A stretch of 64,000 nucleotides of DNA from Sphingobacterium sp. GTDB taxonomy: Bacteria; Bacteroidota; Bacteroidia; Sphingobacteriales; Sphingobacteriaceae. The translations under genes and the position numbers were made by a program. The DNA lies in contig JAQZAZ010000012.1 in NCBI GenBank assembly GCA_029239355.1, positions 1-64,000 on the forward strand. Direction: 5' to 3'. Under the pieces are notes generated by a model. It was given only the letters and a program-made list of their open reading frames with translations. It did no database searches and was not told where the DNA came from. Shown here piece by piece: positions 38,919 to 47,328 of the stretch (its first letter is position 1; each line of letters starts with the position of its first letter).

Positions 38919-39518
38919 TTAGTCAGTAAGCGAACGGGTGATTCCGTAGATCGCATCTTTTAGTACCTCCTGATTGGTATTATCTCCGTTGCCTTGATTA
39001 ACTAAATTGATGGATATGAGTCCATGTATAATAGACCAGTACGTGAAATACTTTCTACAGATCAAGTCTTCTGACGGACTTTTATCCTTCATGATCTCAC
39101 GAATTACATCACTGATCAATCTGCCATGAGATTCCGCACACTTATAAGTTTTTTCAAACCCACAGCAAGCTGTACCTACACCAAACATGAGTTGATATAA
39201 TTCGCGCTCTTCAAACGCAAAATCCCAATAACTGAACCACATTGCTTCCAATTGTTTCTCCAAGTCGGTTTGAGTTGATTTGGCTTGTCTGACTTTTTGG
39301 GCAAGTAAGAGATAACCTTGGTTGGCAAGTTCGTTTAAAATTGCATCTTTGTTTGCAAAATACTCATAAATCATCGGGGCGGTATATTCAATGATATCCG
39401 CAATTTTACGCATACTCAATGCCTGCCATCCCTCTTCCTTGACGATTTGAAGAGCGGCATCGAGAATATTTGTTCTATTCTCATCTTTGAGGCGTTGTAT
39501 ACGTTCTTTACTACCCAT
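38919..39518 (-). CDS. TetR/AcrR family repressor of the second RND operon
   Basis: 199 residues. The N-terminal helix-turn-helix (ILDAALQIVKEEGWQALSMR, then YTAPMIYEYFANKDAILNEL) is TetR-type; the C-terminal domain resembles the WHG/TetR_C_13 kind with AMWFSYWDFAFEERELYQLM. Two adjacent cysteines (TACCGFEKTYKC region) could sense redox or metals, but that is a guess. It is the first gene before the adaptor-pump-channel set, and copies of one palindrome flank it on both sides. Confidence 0.9.
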   Translation of the reverse strand: MGSKERIQRLKDENRTNILDAALQIVKEEGWQALSMRKIADIIEYTAPMIYEYFANKDAILNELANQGYLLLAQKVRQAKSTQTDLEKQLEAMWFSYWDFAFEERELYQLMFGVGTACCGFEKTYKCAESHGRLISDVIREIMKDKSPSEDLICRKYFTYWSIIHGLISINLVNQGNGDNTNQEVLKDAIYGITRSLTD

Positions 39519-39537
39519 GCTTAATGCATAAATGATT

Positions 39538-39550
39538 TAACAGTGTTAAG
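39538..39550. promoter_or_regulatory. TetR-type operator upstream of tetR
   Basis: TTAACAGTGTTAA, a perfect inverted repeat located 20 bases before the tetR start on the minus strand. Together with the copies at 38872 and 38779 it defines the probable repressor site set of this operon. Confidence 0.6.
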
Positions 39551-39569
39551 CAAAATTCTAACTTTTTAT

Positions 39570-39603
39570 TTTATTTAATGACATTTAAAAGTCATTAAAT
39601 AAA
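39570..39603 (-). terminator. Terminator-like hairpin after GHKL ATPase gene
   Basis: A perfect 13- to 14-bp AT-rich stem (TTTATTTAATGAC with GTCATTAAATAAA) around ATTTAAAA, with T-rich flanks on the minus strand. Confidence 0.65.
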
Positions 39604-39622
39604 AAATCAGCATTAAAATAGG

Positions 39623-40924
39623 CTAGATCGCATTATTACCGGTATTATTAGCCATTGCTAGGAGCTGCTTAATGCGGCTTCTTTCTTTATCGGTCAATGA
39701 AATTGCTTTCTCTACTATATGGATAACATCAGCGCTTTTCTCGGTTTGCAGCAGGAGATCTAGGAAACCTAAATAGGTACGGATCAGATCTGTTTTGACA
39801 CCAAAGAAAATTCGTGGATCTATGATATAGATTTCCTGAACCAATGCAAGCAATATCTCTTTTCTTTTTTTGTCTTTGTCATTTTGGCCATATATGGGTA
39901 GAAATCCTTTTTTCTCTAATTCACTTAGTTTGTTCGCTACAGCATTTTCACGAACATATTTTTTCTGTTTGCGGTCAAGAAAATCGCGTAATTCAGCCAG
40001 CAGATTCCGATAAATAACTTGTTTTTCTTTTCCAGTGAAGAGATTAATGTCTGTTGAAATGCTGATATCTTCTTGTTGGAAGGCGTCAAAAAAGTTGGAT
40101 GTTACATAAATCGAGTGATGGAAATCTATAGCATTATTGTTAAAGCTACTGAGTACTTTAGCAATTTCCCTTTTTTCGCTATTGCGCAAATAATAGTAAT
40201 AGCGGTCTCCAATCTGCTGACTCCAGCGAATGTAATTGATGTGAAAGTTATAGGATAAATTTCCATCAGGACTATATAAAGTCCATGACAACAGATCTGC
40301 TTCTTGGATCAGATGATCATATAGTAACACTGTACCATTGATTCGTATGGTATAACCTAGATCTCGATTAAGGTATAGAAACCAGCCAAATTCCTGTGCC
40401 ATGAAATCCATAAATTCGTTTGATTCAAAATAGGATGAATTTAATGCGAAAACTCCCTCTAAGCGCACACGGGTTCCTGTGGACTGATTTTCCACCGGGA
40501 TGCTTTCGCTAACATCATATTGTTCTTTACTGTCTTTTTCAATCTGTATGCGGTATGCTTTTAAATTTTCTTGTTCCTTTACGATCGTATTCCAGATAGC
40601 TCTGGTCGCAAATAACGAAAAAGAAAATCGACCTTTTCCTTTTTTTCCTCTGGTATAAGAGCTTCGCTTAATGCTATTTTTCTTTACCGAATCGAGAAAA
40701 TTACCAAATGAATAAGGCAAGGTGTTAAAAACGATTCCTTCACCGTTGTCGCTAATGCTAATACTATTTATATAACCGAGCCCGTTGCTGTCAATCGCAA
40801 TATCGATTTCAGTAGCTTTAGCGTCAAAGCCGTTCCATATATATTCGGCAATGACCAATTTTGGGTCTTTGGGTAGCCCCGCAGATTCAATACTCAGGTT
40901 GGTGATCTTCGTGTTTTTTTTCAT
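39623..40924 (-). CDS. Orphan GHKL (Hsp90/MutL-type) ATPase of unknown role
   Basis: 433 residues. The Bergerat ATP-binding fold occupies the first 200 or so residues: N-box EYIWNGFDA (E27, N31, D34), DNGEGI (59-64) and a lid GKKGKGRFSFSLFA (93-106). The rest is alpha-helical and charged, with a Lys/Glu-rich region near 320-360. No histidine-kinase, gyrase, MutL or Hsp90 C-terminal domain follows. Similar stand-alone ATPases occur in diverse bacteria, some next to defence genes; here no toxin, nuclease or methylase partner is adjacent. Function unknown. Confidence 0.8.
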   Translation of the reverse strand: MKKNTKITNLSIESAGLPKDPKLVIAEYIWNGFDAKATEIDIAIDSNGLGYINSISISDNGEGIVFNTLPYSFGNFLDSVKKNSIKRSSYTRGKKGKGRFSFSLFATRAIWNTIVKEQENLKAYRIQIEKDSKEQYDVSESIPVENQSTGTRVRLEGVFALNSSYFESNEFMDFMAQEFGWFLYLNRDLGYTIRINGTVLLYDHLIQEADLLSWTLYSPDGNLSYNFHINYIRWSQQIGDRYYYYLRNSEKREIAKVLSSFNNNAIDFHHSIYVTSNFFDAFQQEDISISTDINLFTGKEKQVIYRNLLAELRDFLDRKQKKYVRENAVANKLSELEKKGFLPIYGQNDKDKKRKEILLALVQEIYIIDPRIFFGVKTDLIRTYLGFLDLLLQTEKSADVIHIVEKAISLTDKERSRIKQLLAMANNTGNNAI

Positions 40925-41008
40925 AATGACAGCAATGCTAACATTGTAAATTTAAGAGGCAAGAACTTCGTTGCCCAATTATATGTTGTTTAATTCGTAA
41001 TAATCACA

Positions 41009-41299
41009 TTATTTTCTTTCATTTTTTATTTTCTGTTTTTTTATTGAATACGTTAACAGATAAGCGATTCCGAAATAGATGATTAGGTTGAGCAGAAGAT
41101 ATATGCTATTGAAATACGTTCTATTGGGTGGCTCTGGATCACGTTTTCCGCCTAAATAGGTATAAAAGGGGAAGGGGAAACCAAGGGTATCATTGCCATC
41201 CGAAGGGCTTTCACATTTCGAAAATAGCAGGGTGATCGTTACTGTTAGTATCAAGAAGATGATCCAGGTCGTTCTTGGAAATTTTGGAAACATACGCAT
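41009..41299 (-). CDS. Small membrane protein of unknown function
   Basis: 96 residues with two transmembrane helices (about 11-27 and 66-86) separated by a loop containing the aromatic run GFPFPFYTYLGG. The C-terminus is basic. Proteins with this loop are common, unnamed products in Bacteroidota genomes. It lies 84 bases upstream of the GHKL ATPase gene on the same strand and could share its transcript. Confidence 0.65.
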   Translation of the reverse strand: MRMFPKFPRTTWIIFLILTVTITLLFSKCESPSDGNDTLGFPFPFYTYLGGKRDPEPPNRTYFNSIYLLLNLIIYFGIAYLLTYSIKKQKIKNERK

Positions 41300-41507
41300 T
41301 GATTACTTTGTTGGTACAAGTAAAAATACGATATCTTATGAATATTTAATGGATGTAATTTTTAACGGGTTTCGATCCATTTTCTCCACATTAGAGCCGG
41401 ATGAGCTGATTTTTTATTTGCTTCTTTACATAAGGAAACACTTATTATTCCGAAAACATTAATTTTGATTATGAAAATGATAGTGGCATTATATTAAAAA
41501 GTAGATT

Positions 41508-41957
41508 ATGCTTGTAGAAACATTGAAAGGTCTTTTTTATCGAGATCTAAATAGACTAAAAATAGAAATTGCATCCTACAGTCGGGAAGAGAATATCTGG
41601 ATTGTTGATCGTGGTATCGCAAATTCAGCCGGAAATTTATGCTTGCATTTAATTGGAAATCTACAGACGTATATTGGAGCGGAGATTGGAAAAACAGGCT
41701 ATATTCGAAATAGGGAGGCTGAGTTTTCATTGAAAGATATACCAAGAGAGCTTCTTCTGAATAAAATAGATGATACCATCAATGTCGTTGATCTGGCTTT
41801 GGATAAGCTTAATCAGTATAACCTTGCAGCGATATACCCCATATTAGTGTTCGAGAAGAAGACAACAACGGAATATTTGTTGGTGCATTTAACGACACAT
41901 TTAACCTACCATTTGGGGCAGATCAATTATCATCGTCGTTTACTGGATATAGGTTAA
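41508..41957 (+). CDS. DinB superfamily protein
   Basis: 149 residues forming a predicted four-helix bundle. Metal-ligand-type histidines appear in LCLHLIGNLQTYIG and in LTTHLTYHLGQINYHRRLL, the DinB/DUF1572 pattern. Members are metal-dependent enzymes, often thiol S-transferases such as bacillithiol transferases, but the substrate here is not evident. It has its own transcript. Confidence 0.82.
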   Translation: MLVETLKGLFYRDLNRLKIEIASYSREENIWIVDRGIANSAGNLCLHLIGNLQTYIGAEIGKTGYIRNREAEFSLKDIPRELLLNKIDDTINVVDLALDKLNQYNLAAIYPILVFEKKTTTEYLLVHLTTHLTYHLGQINYHRRLLDIG

Positions 41958-42159
41958 TTCTAGGCTCAAATATCCTATAATTAAGACTTTCTTTTCATAA
42001 CTTAATTTAATGCGGAAATAATAATAAACCAATGGACATAAGAAGGATGAAATTTTCGGGCGATATGGGCTTAAACTAAAAAAGGAGCAGAAAACCTTTG
42101 ATTCCATGCTTTAAAATGTGAACTTTAGCCATATTTTCCTTACGACCGACTTAAGAAAT

Positions 42160-44715
42160 ATGGGAAGAATCCTAACATTGATTACGTGCTGCTGTGCTTT
42201 GAGCTCATATGCTCAACAAGTTGACAGCATAACAACTGTCATCGCCCCTGAGTATGACCGAGTGGGTCTAGTTCATCGGTTCTGGTTGGGTGATAGCTAT
42301 CGTAAATTATATAATACGCCTGTAAAAATGCGTATAATGGATTTTAAAACGGAAAAGGGGGGGCTTCGTATAGTCAAACTGGGCGGGGGGATGCAAACCC
42401 AGTCGCTTCGGATGGCCGATCCCTCAGGGAGGGAATGGGTATTAAGATCCATTCAGAAATATCCAGAACGAAGTCTTCCTGAAAGCCTTCGAAAGACATT
42501 TGCAAAAGATATCGTTCAGGATCAGATTTCAATACATCATCCATTTGGTGCATTAACTGTTCCTCCGTTTAACACGGCTTTGGGTATTCCGCATTCATCT
42601 CCCGAACTTGTTTTCGTTGGAGATGATCCGGGATTCGGTGAATATCGGGAGGTCTTTAAAAATAGGCCTTATATGTTTGAAGCCCGTACCCCCTTTGAAG
42701 ACGAAAAAACTGACAATAGTGCAAAAGTCATTCGGAAAGTGCTAGAAGATAATGATACGCAAATTGATCAAAAACTAACTTTACGTTCAAGATTACTTGA
42801 TTTTGCATTGGGAGATTGGGATCGTCATGAGGATAATTGGCGTTGGGATCCCGAAAAAGAAAAAGGTAAGAAGATTTATACACCTGTACCGCGAGATCGG
42901 GATAAGGTGTATTATAAAACATCGGGCTTATTTCCTACCTTACTTTCCTACCAATGGTTAAAAGCCCATTTGCAGGCCTATAGTCCCCATATACGTAATG
43001 TGCCACATTGGAATTTTAACGCCCGCCATTTTGATCACTTTTTTCTTACCCACCTGACAGAGGATGAATGGGTAGATGAAATAAAATTTGTTCAGAAGAC
43101 GCTTACGGATTCGCTGATCCATCAGGCTATGTCGGCCATGCCGGATACCATCGTAAAATTAAGCGCGAAGGAATTGGAAACAAATATTCGGTCAAGAAGG
43201 GATGAACTTATGCAGAGTGGACTAGCGTATTATCGTTTTCTTGCTCGTGTCGTCGATTTGCCTTTATCTGCCAAATCTGAGTTTGTTGATGTTGACTACA
43301 ATAAAGATGGTTCTGTCACCATTGATATACACAACAAGAAAAAAGATGGATCCGAAGGGCGAAGACTCTTGAAACGTACTTTTTTGCCTGGACAAACGGA
43401 AGAAGTCCGGATCTATGGGATCGCCGGATCAGATGAATTTAAACTACATGGATCTGGTCGATCTCCTGTCAAAATTCGTTTGATAGGTGGAAATGGTGAT
43501 GACATATACCGTACCTCTGGTAAATTTAGCAATGGTCGTAAAGTATATATTTATGACTCAAAAGATCAACCGGGTTCTGGTATTCAGGTTGATAAAAATG
43601 TACGATTAAAATTAAGTGCAGATACTGCTGTTCACCAATTTGAGTACGATAATTTTGTATACGATCGTAAAGGAGTCGTAGTGAATCTGGATTATGGTGT
43701 TGATCGTGGACTGATTTTCGGATTGGGATATCTGATCGAAAATCAGGGGTTTCGGAAGAAGCCTTATGCTTATCGGCACCAATTTATGTCCAGTTATTTG
43801 ACAGGTCGCGAATCATTTATGTTTGATTATAAAGGCCATTTTAAGAAATTAATTGCAGATCAAGATCTTTCTATTCATCTTTCATCACTTGGCCCCAGAA
43901 ATCTGAGTAATTTTTTTGGTTATGGAAACAATACCTTGTTTGAAAAATCAGATTCAAAAAATATTTCTTACTATCGAAATAGATTTGATATCGTAAGTGG
44001 TGATATTTTTCTGGAAAAATATCTAAATCCTAAACTGAAATTATTTTATGGTTCATCTTCTGAATATTACAACAGTAAAGAGGCTAATAATGTAGGAAAA
44101 TACTTTGAGGAATTTAAGGCTGAATTTCCGGCTGAACCTATCTATGGAAGTAATTTTTTTACGGGTATTACAGGGGGTATTGATTACGATACACGTGATA
44201 ATGCCGCAAATCCAAAATCAGGGGTACATATCCATACAAGATTGGGCTGGAATGCCGAAATTGGCGGCGAGACCCGGAGATATACAAAGCTACAGCAGGT
44301 GATGAGCTTTTATAAAACTGTCGCTAACGACTACATCACATTTGCGAATAGAACAGGGGTAGATGCTGTTTGGGGAGATCCTTATTTTTATCAACACGCA
44401 CAGATTGGTGGTGAGATGAGCTTACGTGGATATAATTCACGGCGATTTACAGGAAAAACAGCGGTATTCAATAATTTTGACATGCGCTTGAAGCTGTTTA
44501 GTTATTCATCTTATCTTGTTCCCGGGACTGTTGGCGCAATTGGATTTTACGATATTGGACGCGTTTGGATGACAGCTGAAAGTTCAAACACATGGCATAT
44601 GGGTTATGGTGGTGGAATTTATTTTATGCCTGGAGAGCTTCTTACGATTCAAGGAGTACTGGGCTTTAGTAAGGAAGCAACTTTGCCTTATATCCGGATC
44701 GGTCTTTCTTTTTAA
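42160..44715 (+). CDS. Outer-membrane protein: kinase-like domain fused to Omp85-type barrel
   Basis: 851 residues: signal peptide (MGRILTLITCCCALSSYAQ), a soluble domain of about 370 residues and a C-terminal BamA/TamA-like barrel beginning near residue 510 with GIDYDTRDN and ending in a terminal Phe. The soluble part carries a Gly-rich strand (LGGGMQTQSLR), a basic strand (REWVLRSIQKYP), then GDWDRHEDNW (D221, R222, H223, N226) and PRDRDKVYY (D246/D248), the catalytic-loop and metal-Asp pattern of HipA/FAM20-like atypical kinases. Longer relatives carry an extra N-terminal metallophosphatase, absent here. A GTG 14 codons earlier is possible, but the ATG at 42160 starts the signal peptide. 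Kinase activity is inferred only. Confidence 0.78.
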   Translation: MGRILTLITCCCALSSYAQQVDSITTVIAPEYDRVGLVHRFWLGDSYRKLYNTPVKMRIMDFKTEKGGLRIVKLGGGMQTQSLRMADPSGREWVLRSIQKYPERSLPESLRKTFAKDIVQDQISIHHPFGALTVPPFNTALGIPHSSPELVFVGDDPGFGEYREVFKNRPYMFEARTPFEDEKTDNSAKVIRKVLEDNDTQIDQKLTLRSRLLDFALGDWDRHEDNWRWDPEKEKGKKIYTPVPRDRDKVYYKTSGLFPTLLSYQWLKAHLQAYSPHIRNVPHWNFNARHFDHFFLTHLTEDEWVDEIKFVQKTLTDSLIHQAMSAMPDTIVKLSAKELETNIRSRRDELMQSGLAYYRFLARVVDLPLSAKSEFVDVDYNKDGSVTIDIHNKKKDGSEGRRLLKRTFLPGQTEEVRIYGIAGSDEFKLHGSGRSPVKIRLIGGNGDDIYRTSGKFSNGRKVYIYDSKDQPGSGIQVDKNVRLKLSADTAVHQFEYDNFVYDRKGVVVNLDYGVDRGLIFGLGYLIENQGFRKKPYAYRHQFMSSYLTGRESFMFDYKGHFKKLIADQDLSIHLSSLGPRNLSNFFGYGNNTLFEKSDSKNISYYRNRFDIVSGDIFLEKYLNPKLKLFYGSSSEYYNSKEANNVGKYFEEFKAEFPAEPIYGSNFFTGITGGIDYDTRDNAANPKSGVHIHTRLGWNAEIGGETRRYTKLQQVMSFYKTVANDYITFANRTGVDAVWGDPYFYQHAQIGGEMSLRGYNSRRFTGKTAVFNNFDMRLKLFSYSSYLVPGTVGAIGFYDIGRVWMTAESSNTWHMGYGGGIYFMPGELLTIQGVLGFSKEATLPYIRIGLSF

Positions 44716-44817
44716 AGCGTAAATGTTTATCTTATAAAAGTCGCGAAAAGTTCGGTCACATGGAGCATACATTAAAAATGGTTCTCCAAAACTGTCCATA
44801 AACTTGCGAAATATTGA

Positions 44818-45606
44818 ATGATGGAATCGGATTTAAAAAAGACATTAAATAAAAATCTTGTTGGTAAAGGTTTACGAAATACGAGCGTAGACCTATCGGT
44901 TTTAAAATACTATAAGCAGTATGCGAAAACCTATGCTGACATTCACAATGGCATTGTGGTACTGAGCGATCTGACGGCAAATTGGAGCTTTACCTTTATG
45001 GGAGCGATTGCCGAACGTCTACACCTGTCTTCGCCCAATAGAAAATTGGAAATAAATAGTATATGGGAGGACTTTTTATTGGCGTGCATACATCCTGAAG
45101 ACCTGGCTGTAAAACATAGGCTTGAACTGCAATTTCTTGATATGGTCAAGAAGCTAGATCCGAAGGAACGTTTTCACTACCAGGCAAATAGCATACTCCG
45201 TGTGGAGGGAAAAGATGGGAAGAATATGCTGATGTCGCATCAGATCGTCTATCTGGATACTTCCGCTAAAGAATTTCCCCAGTTGGCATTGTGCTGTTAT
45301 ACGCTATTGCCCGAAAAGGAAGATCAACAAGTGAATAAGAATTATATCTTTAATCAGGTGAGTGGTGATGTCTATTTACTGAATAAACAAGATGTAAAGG
45401 ATGTCATGAGTGCTAGGGAGCGGGAGATTTTGCATTGCGTAAGAGGGGGGATGATCAGTAAGGACATTGCTGAAAAGCTAGGCCTGAGTGTCAATACTGT
45501 CAATCGGCATCGACAAAACATTCTACAAAAACTACGGGTTCGCAATTTGCACGAAGCGATCAGTATATACGACAAAATGTATAAGCAAGAAGATACTTCA
45601 TCATAA
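44818..45606 (+). CDS. LuxR-type transcriptional regulator with PAS-like N-terminus
   Basis: 262 residues. The C-terminal HTH (about 195-250: SAREREILHCVRGGMISKDI, then LSVNTVNRHRQNIL) is a clear GerE/LuxR domain. The N-terminal 180 residues resemble a PAS-like module with the IHPEDLAVKHRLELQFL segment common in Bacteroidota LuxR regulators. It has no receiver domain. It follows the kinase-like barrel gene by about 100 bases, so they might be co-transcribed. Confidence 0.88.
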   Translation: MMESDLKKTLNKNLVGKGLRNTSVDLSVLKYYKQYAKTYADIHNGIVVLSDLTANWSFTFMGAIAERLHLSSPNRKLEINSIWEDFLLACIHPEDLAVKHRLELQFLDMVKKLDPKERFHYQANSILRVEGKDGKNMLMSHQIVYLDTSAKEFPQLALCCYTLLPEKEDQQVNKNYIFNQVSGDVYLLNKQDVKDVMSAREREILHCVRGGMISKDIAEKLGLSVNTVNRHRQNILQKLRVRNLHEAISIYDKMYKQEDTSS

Positions 45607-45609
45607 TAG

Positions 45610-45644
45610 CAAGTCTGTCAAATGCAACTCTTTCGACAGACTTG
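45610..45644. terminator. Hairpin between convergent LuxR and DUF1349 genes
   Basis: CAAGTCTGTC (45610-45619) pairs perfectly with GACAGACTTG (45635-45644). No T tract follows, so termination strength is uncertain. Confidence 0.55.
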
Positions 45645-45654
45645 ACGATACTGA

Positions 45655-46317
45655 TCAATTGGGACTATTTTCTTTTAGCCATTTTGTTCGGCGCTGGTCG
45701 GGAAGATGTTTGATGCTAAAGTGTTCAAAATTAGCCTGGAAACCTTCACCATCTGGTGATGCACCCATCACACCAACCAATACGGGCTTGTTATCTTGTA
45801 GCCAAGCATTTCTCATCATCACATATTTCTTATCATCAAAAGAATAAAAGAATTCAACAGCATCTAGTCTGCGAACAGCTTTTATCCATATAAAAGGAAT
45901 TTCTTTGTCTACCGGTATAATACTCCAGTCACTGGTCCGATGGGTGACAACCGTACTCAGGTTATACTTTCCATCGACAAATTCTATTCCTGCTTTTATA
46001 TAATTTTCATGATCTATCCGTAGCATAAGACCCGCTTGATCAAAGCGAGTTTTATATTTAGCCGAAATCTTGACTTTTACTTCAAATTCACCACCGCGTT
46101 CGGTGTAGAAAAAAGGCGCGTCATCCACTGTAAATCCATAATGTGATACTCGCCAATAGTCGCTTTTGGGAGTAACAAACATGGACAGTGCGTTGTTACT
46201 GACTGTCCATTCCGAAGGTTCGTTAAACCAGGTCATCTTGTCTAATTTCTGTGCTGTCACCTGCATGGTAAAAAAGGGAAGCAATGACGCCGCAAAAAAT
46301 GTCTTTATTTTTTTCAT
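45655..46317 (-). CDS. Secreted DUF1349 (concanavalin A-like) protein
   Basis: 220 residues with a signal peptide (KKIKTFFAASLLPFFTMQVTA) and a jelly-roll domain. FDQAGLMLRIDHENYIKAGIE and FIWIKAVRRLDAVEFFYSFD match the DUF1349/YesU family, whose members bind or process carbohydrates in the envelope. No catalytic motif is assigned. It is a single-gene unit. Confidence 0.87.
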   Translation of the reverse strand: MKKIKTFFAASLLPFFTMQVTAQKLDKMTWFNEPSEWTVSNNALSMFVTPKSDYWRVSHYGFTVDDAPFFYTERGGEFEVKVKISAKYKTRFDQAGLMLRIDHENYIKAGIEFVDGKYNLSTVVTHRTSDWSIIPVDKEIPFIWIKAVRRLDAVEFFYSFDDKKYVMMRNAWLQDNKPVLVGVMGASPDGEGFQANFEHFSIKHLPDQRRTKWLKENSPN

Positions 46318-46455
46318 ATTCTCTTTAGCAAAGGATGTATTCTAATCGAGAGACAAAGATATCCTTGTAATACTGCATTTTTCAATACTGATAAATAACC
46401 ATTATTGGCAGCTGACTCTTTAAATGTAATTTATTTGCAATTTAATTGCATTAAT

Positions 46456-46480
46456 ATTATTGCTACATAGTTGCAATAAT
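46456..46480. promoter_or_regulatory. Inverted repeat upstream of methyltransferase gene
   Basis: ATTATTGC and GCAATAAT are perfect 8-base inverted repeats with a 9-base spacer, 91 bases before the methyltransferase start. The flanks contain further TTGCA-type elements (near 46436 and 46446), suggesting an operator. The regulator is unknown. Confidence 0.4.
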
Positions 46481-46570
46481 AAAAAAACTTATCTTCGTTT
46501 ATCTTTACTGTAATTGCAGGATTATTGTAAGCTGAATTCAATACAGTGTATCACTATAAACGCTATAAAC

Positions 46571-47182
46571 ATGGAGTTTTGGGAACGTAGTTTTAAGGAA
46601 AAAGGAGAGATGTGGGGCGGAAGTCCTGCCCGTTCAGCGCAAATAGCAAAAGATTTCTTTTTAGCGAAGAGCATAAAAGAGATCCTAATTCCGGGTTTTG
46701 GTTATGGCCGAAATGGACATGTATTTCTAGAAAATGGAATTGGTATTACAGGGATTGAGCTATCCAATACGGCAATCGAACTGGCCCGAAAACATTTCGG
46801 AGCCCAAACAATTATTTATCATGGTTCGGTCATTGATATGCCTTTCGATAGCAAAACATATGGAGGAATCTTTTGCTATGCGTTAATCCATCTGCTGGGG
46901 GCTGACGAGCGGGCTAAATTTATACATGATTGTTATGCCCAGTTGTGCGATAATGGTTACATGATCTTTACAACAGTGTCAAAACAGGCAGCTATTTATG
47001 GACAGGGGACAGCTATAGGTCCTGATCGTTTTGAATTGTTTGGAGGTGTTAAAATATTCTTTTATGATTTGCAATCTATTCACGCAGCATTTGAAAAATA
47101 TGGATTGATTGAGATCCAGGAAGTGGAGGAGAATTATCCCTTTTATTTGATTATCTGTAAAAAGGAGAAAAAACAAAAATAA
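46571..47182 (+). CDS. Class I SAM-dependent methyltransferase
   Basis: 203 residues. Motif I ILIPGFGYGRNG, followed by GITGIELSNTAIELARKHFG and the acidic loop around HGSVIDMPFD, marks a Rossmann-type SAM-binding fold. The opening FWERSFKEKGEMWGGSPARS resembles small-molecule methyltransferases of the TehB/thiopurine group. The ATG at 46571 is preferred over a TTG 19 codons earlier. Substrate unknown. Confidence 0.85.
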   Translation: MEFWERSFKEKGEMWGGSPARSAQIAKDFFLAKSIKEILIPGFGYGRNGHVFLENGIGITGIELSNTAIELARKHFGAQTIIYHGSVIDMPFDSKTYGGIFCYALIHLLGADERAKFIHDCYAQLCDNGYMIFTTVSKQAAIYGQGTAIGPDRFELFGGVKIFFYDLQSIHAAFEKYGLIEIQEVEENYPFYLIICKKEKKQK

Positions 47183-47328
47183 CAAAAGGAGACGCTGATG
47201 GTTTCTTCGATTCACTTATCGGGACGAATGGCTTATAGCATCCTGGGAAGTTCAAAATATACGCTGATGAAAAACAATTTTTCGAATACAAAAAATAAAT
47301 GGCAGCGTTTAAAATAAACTATATAAAA

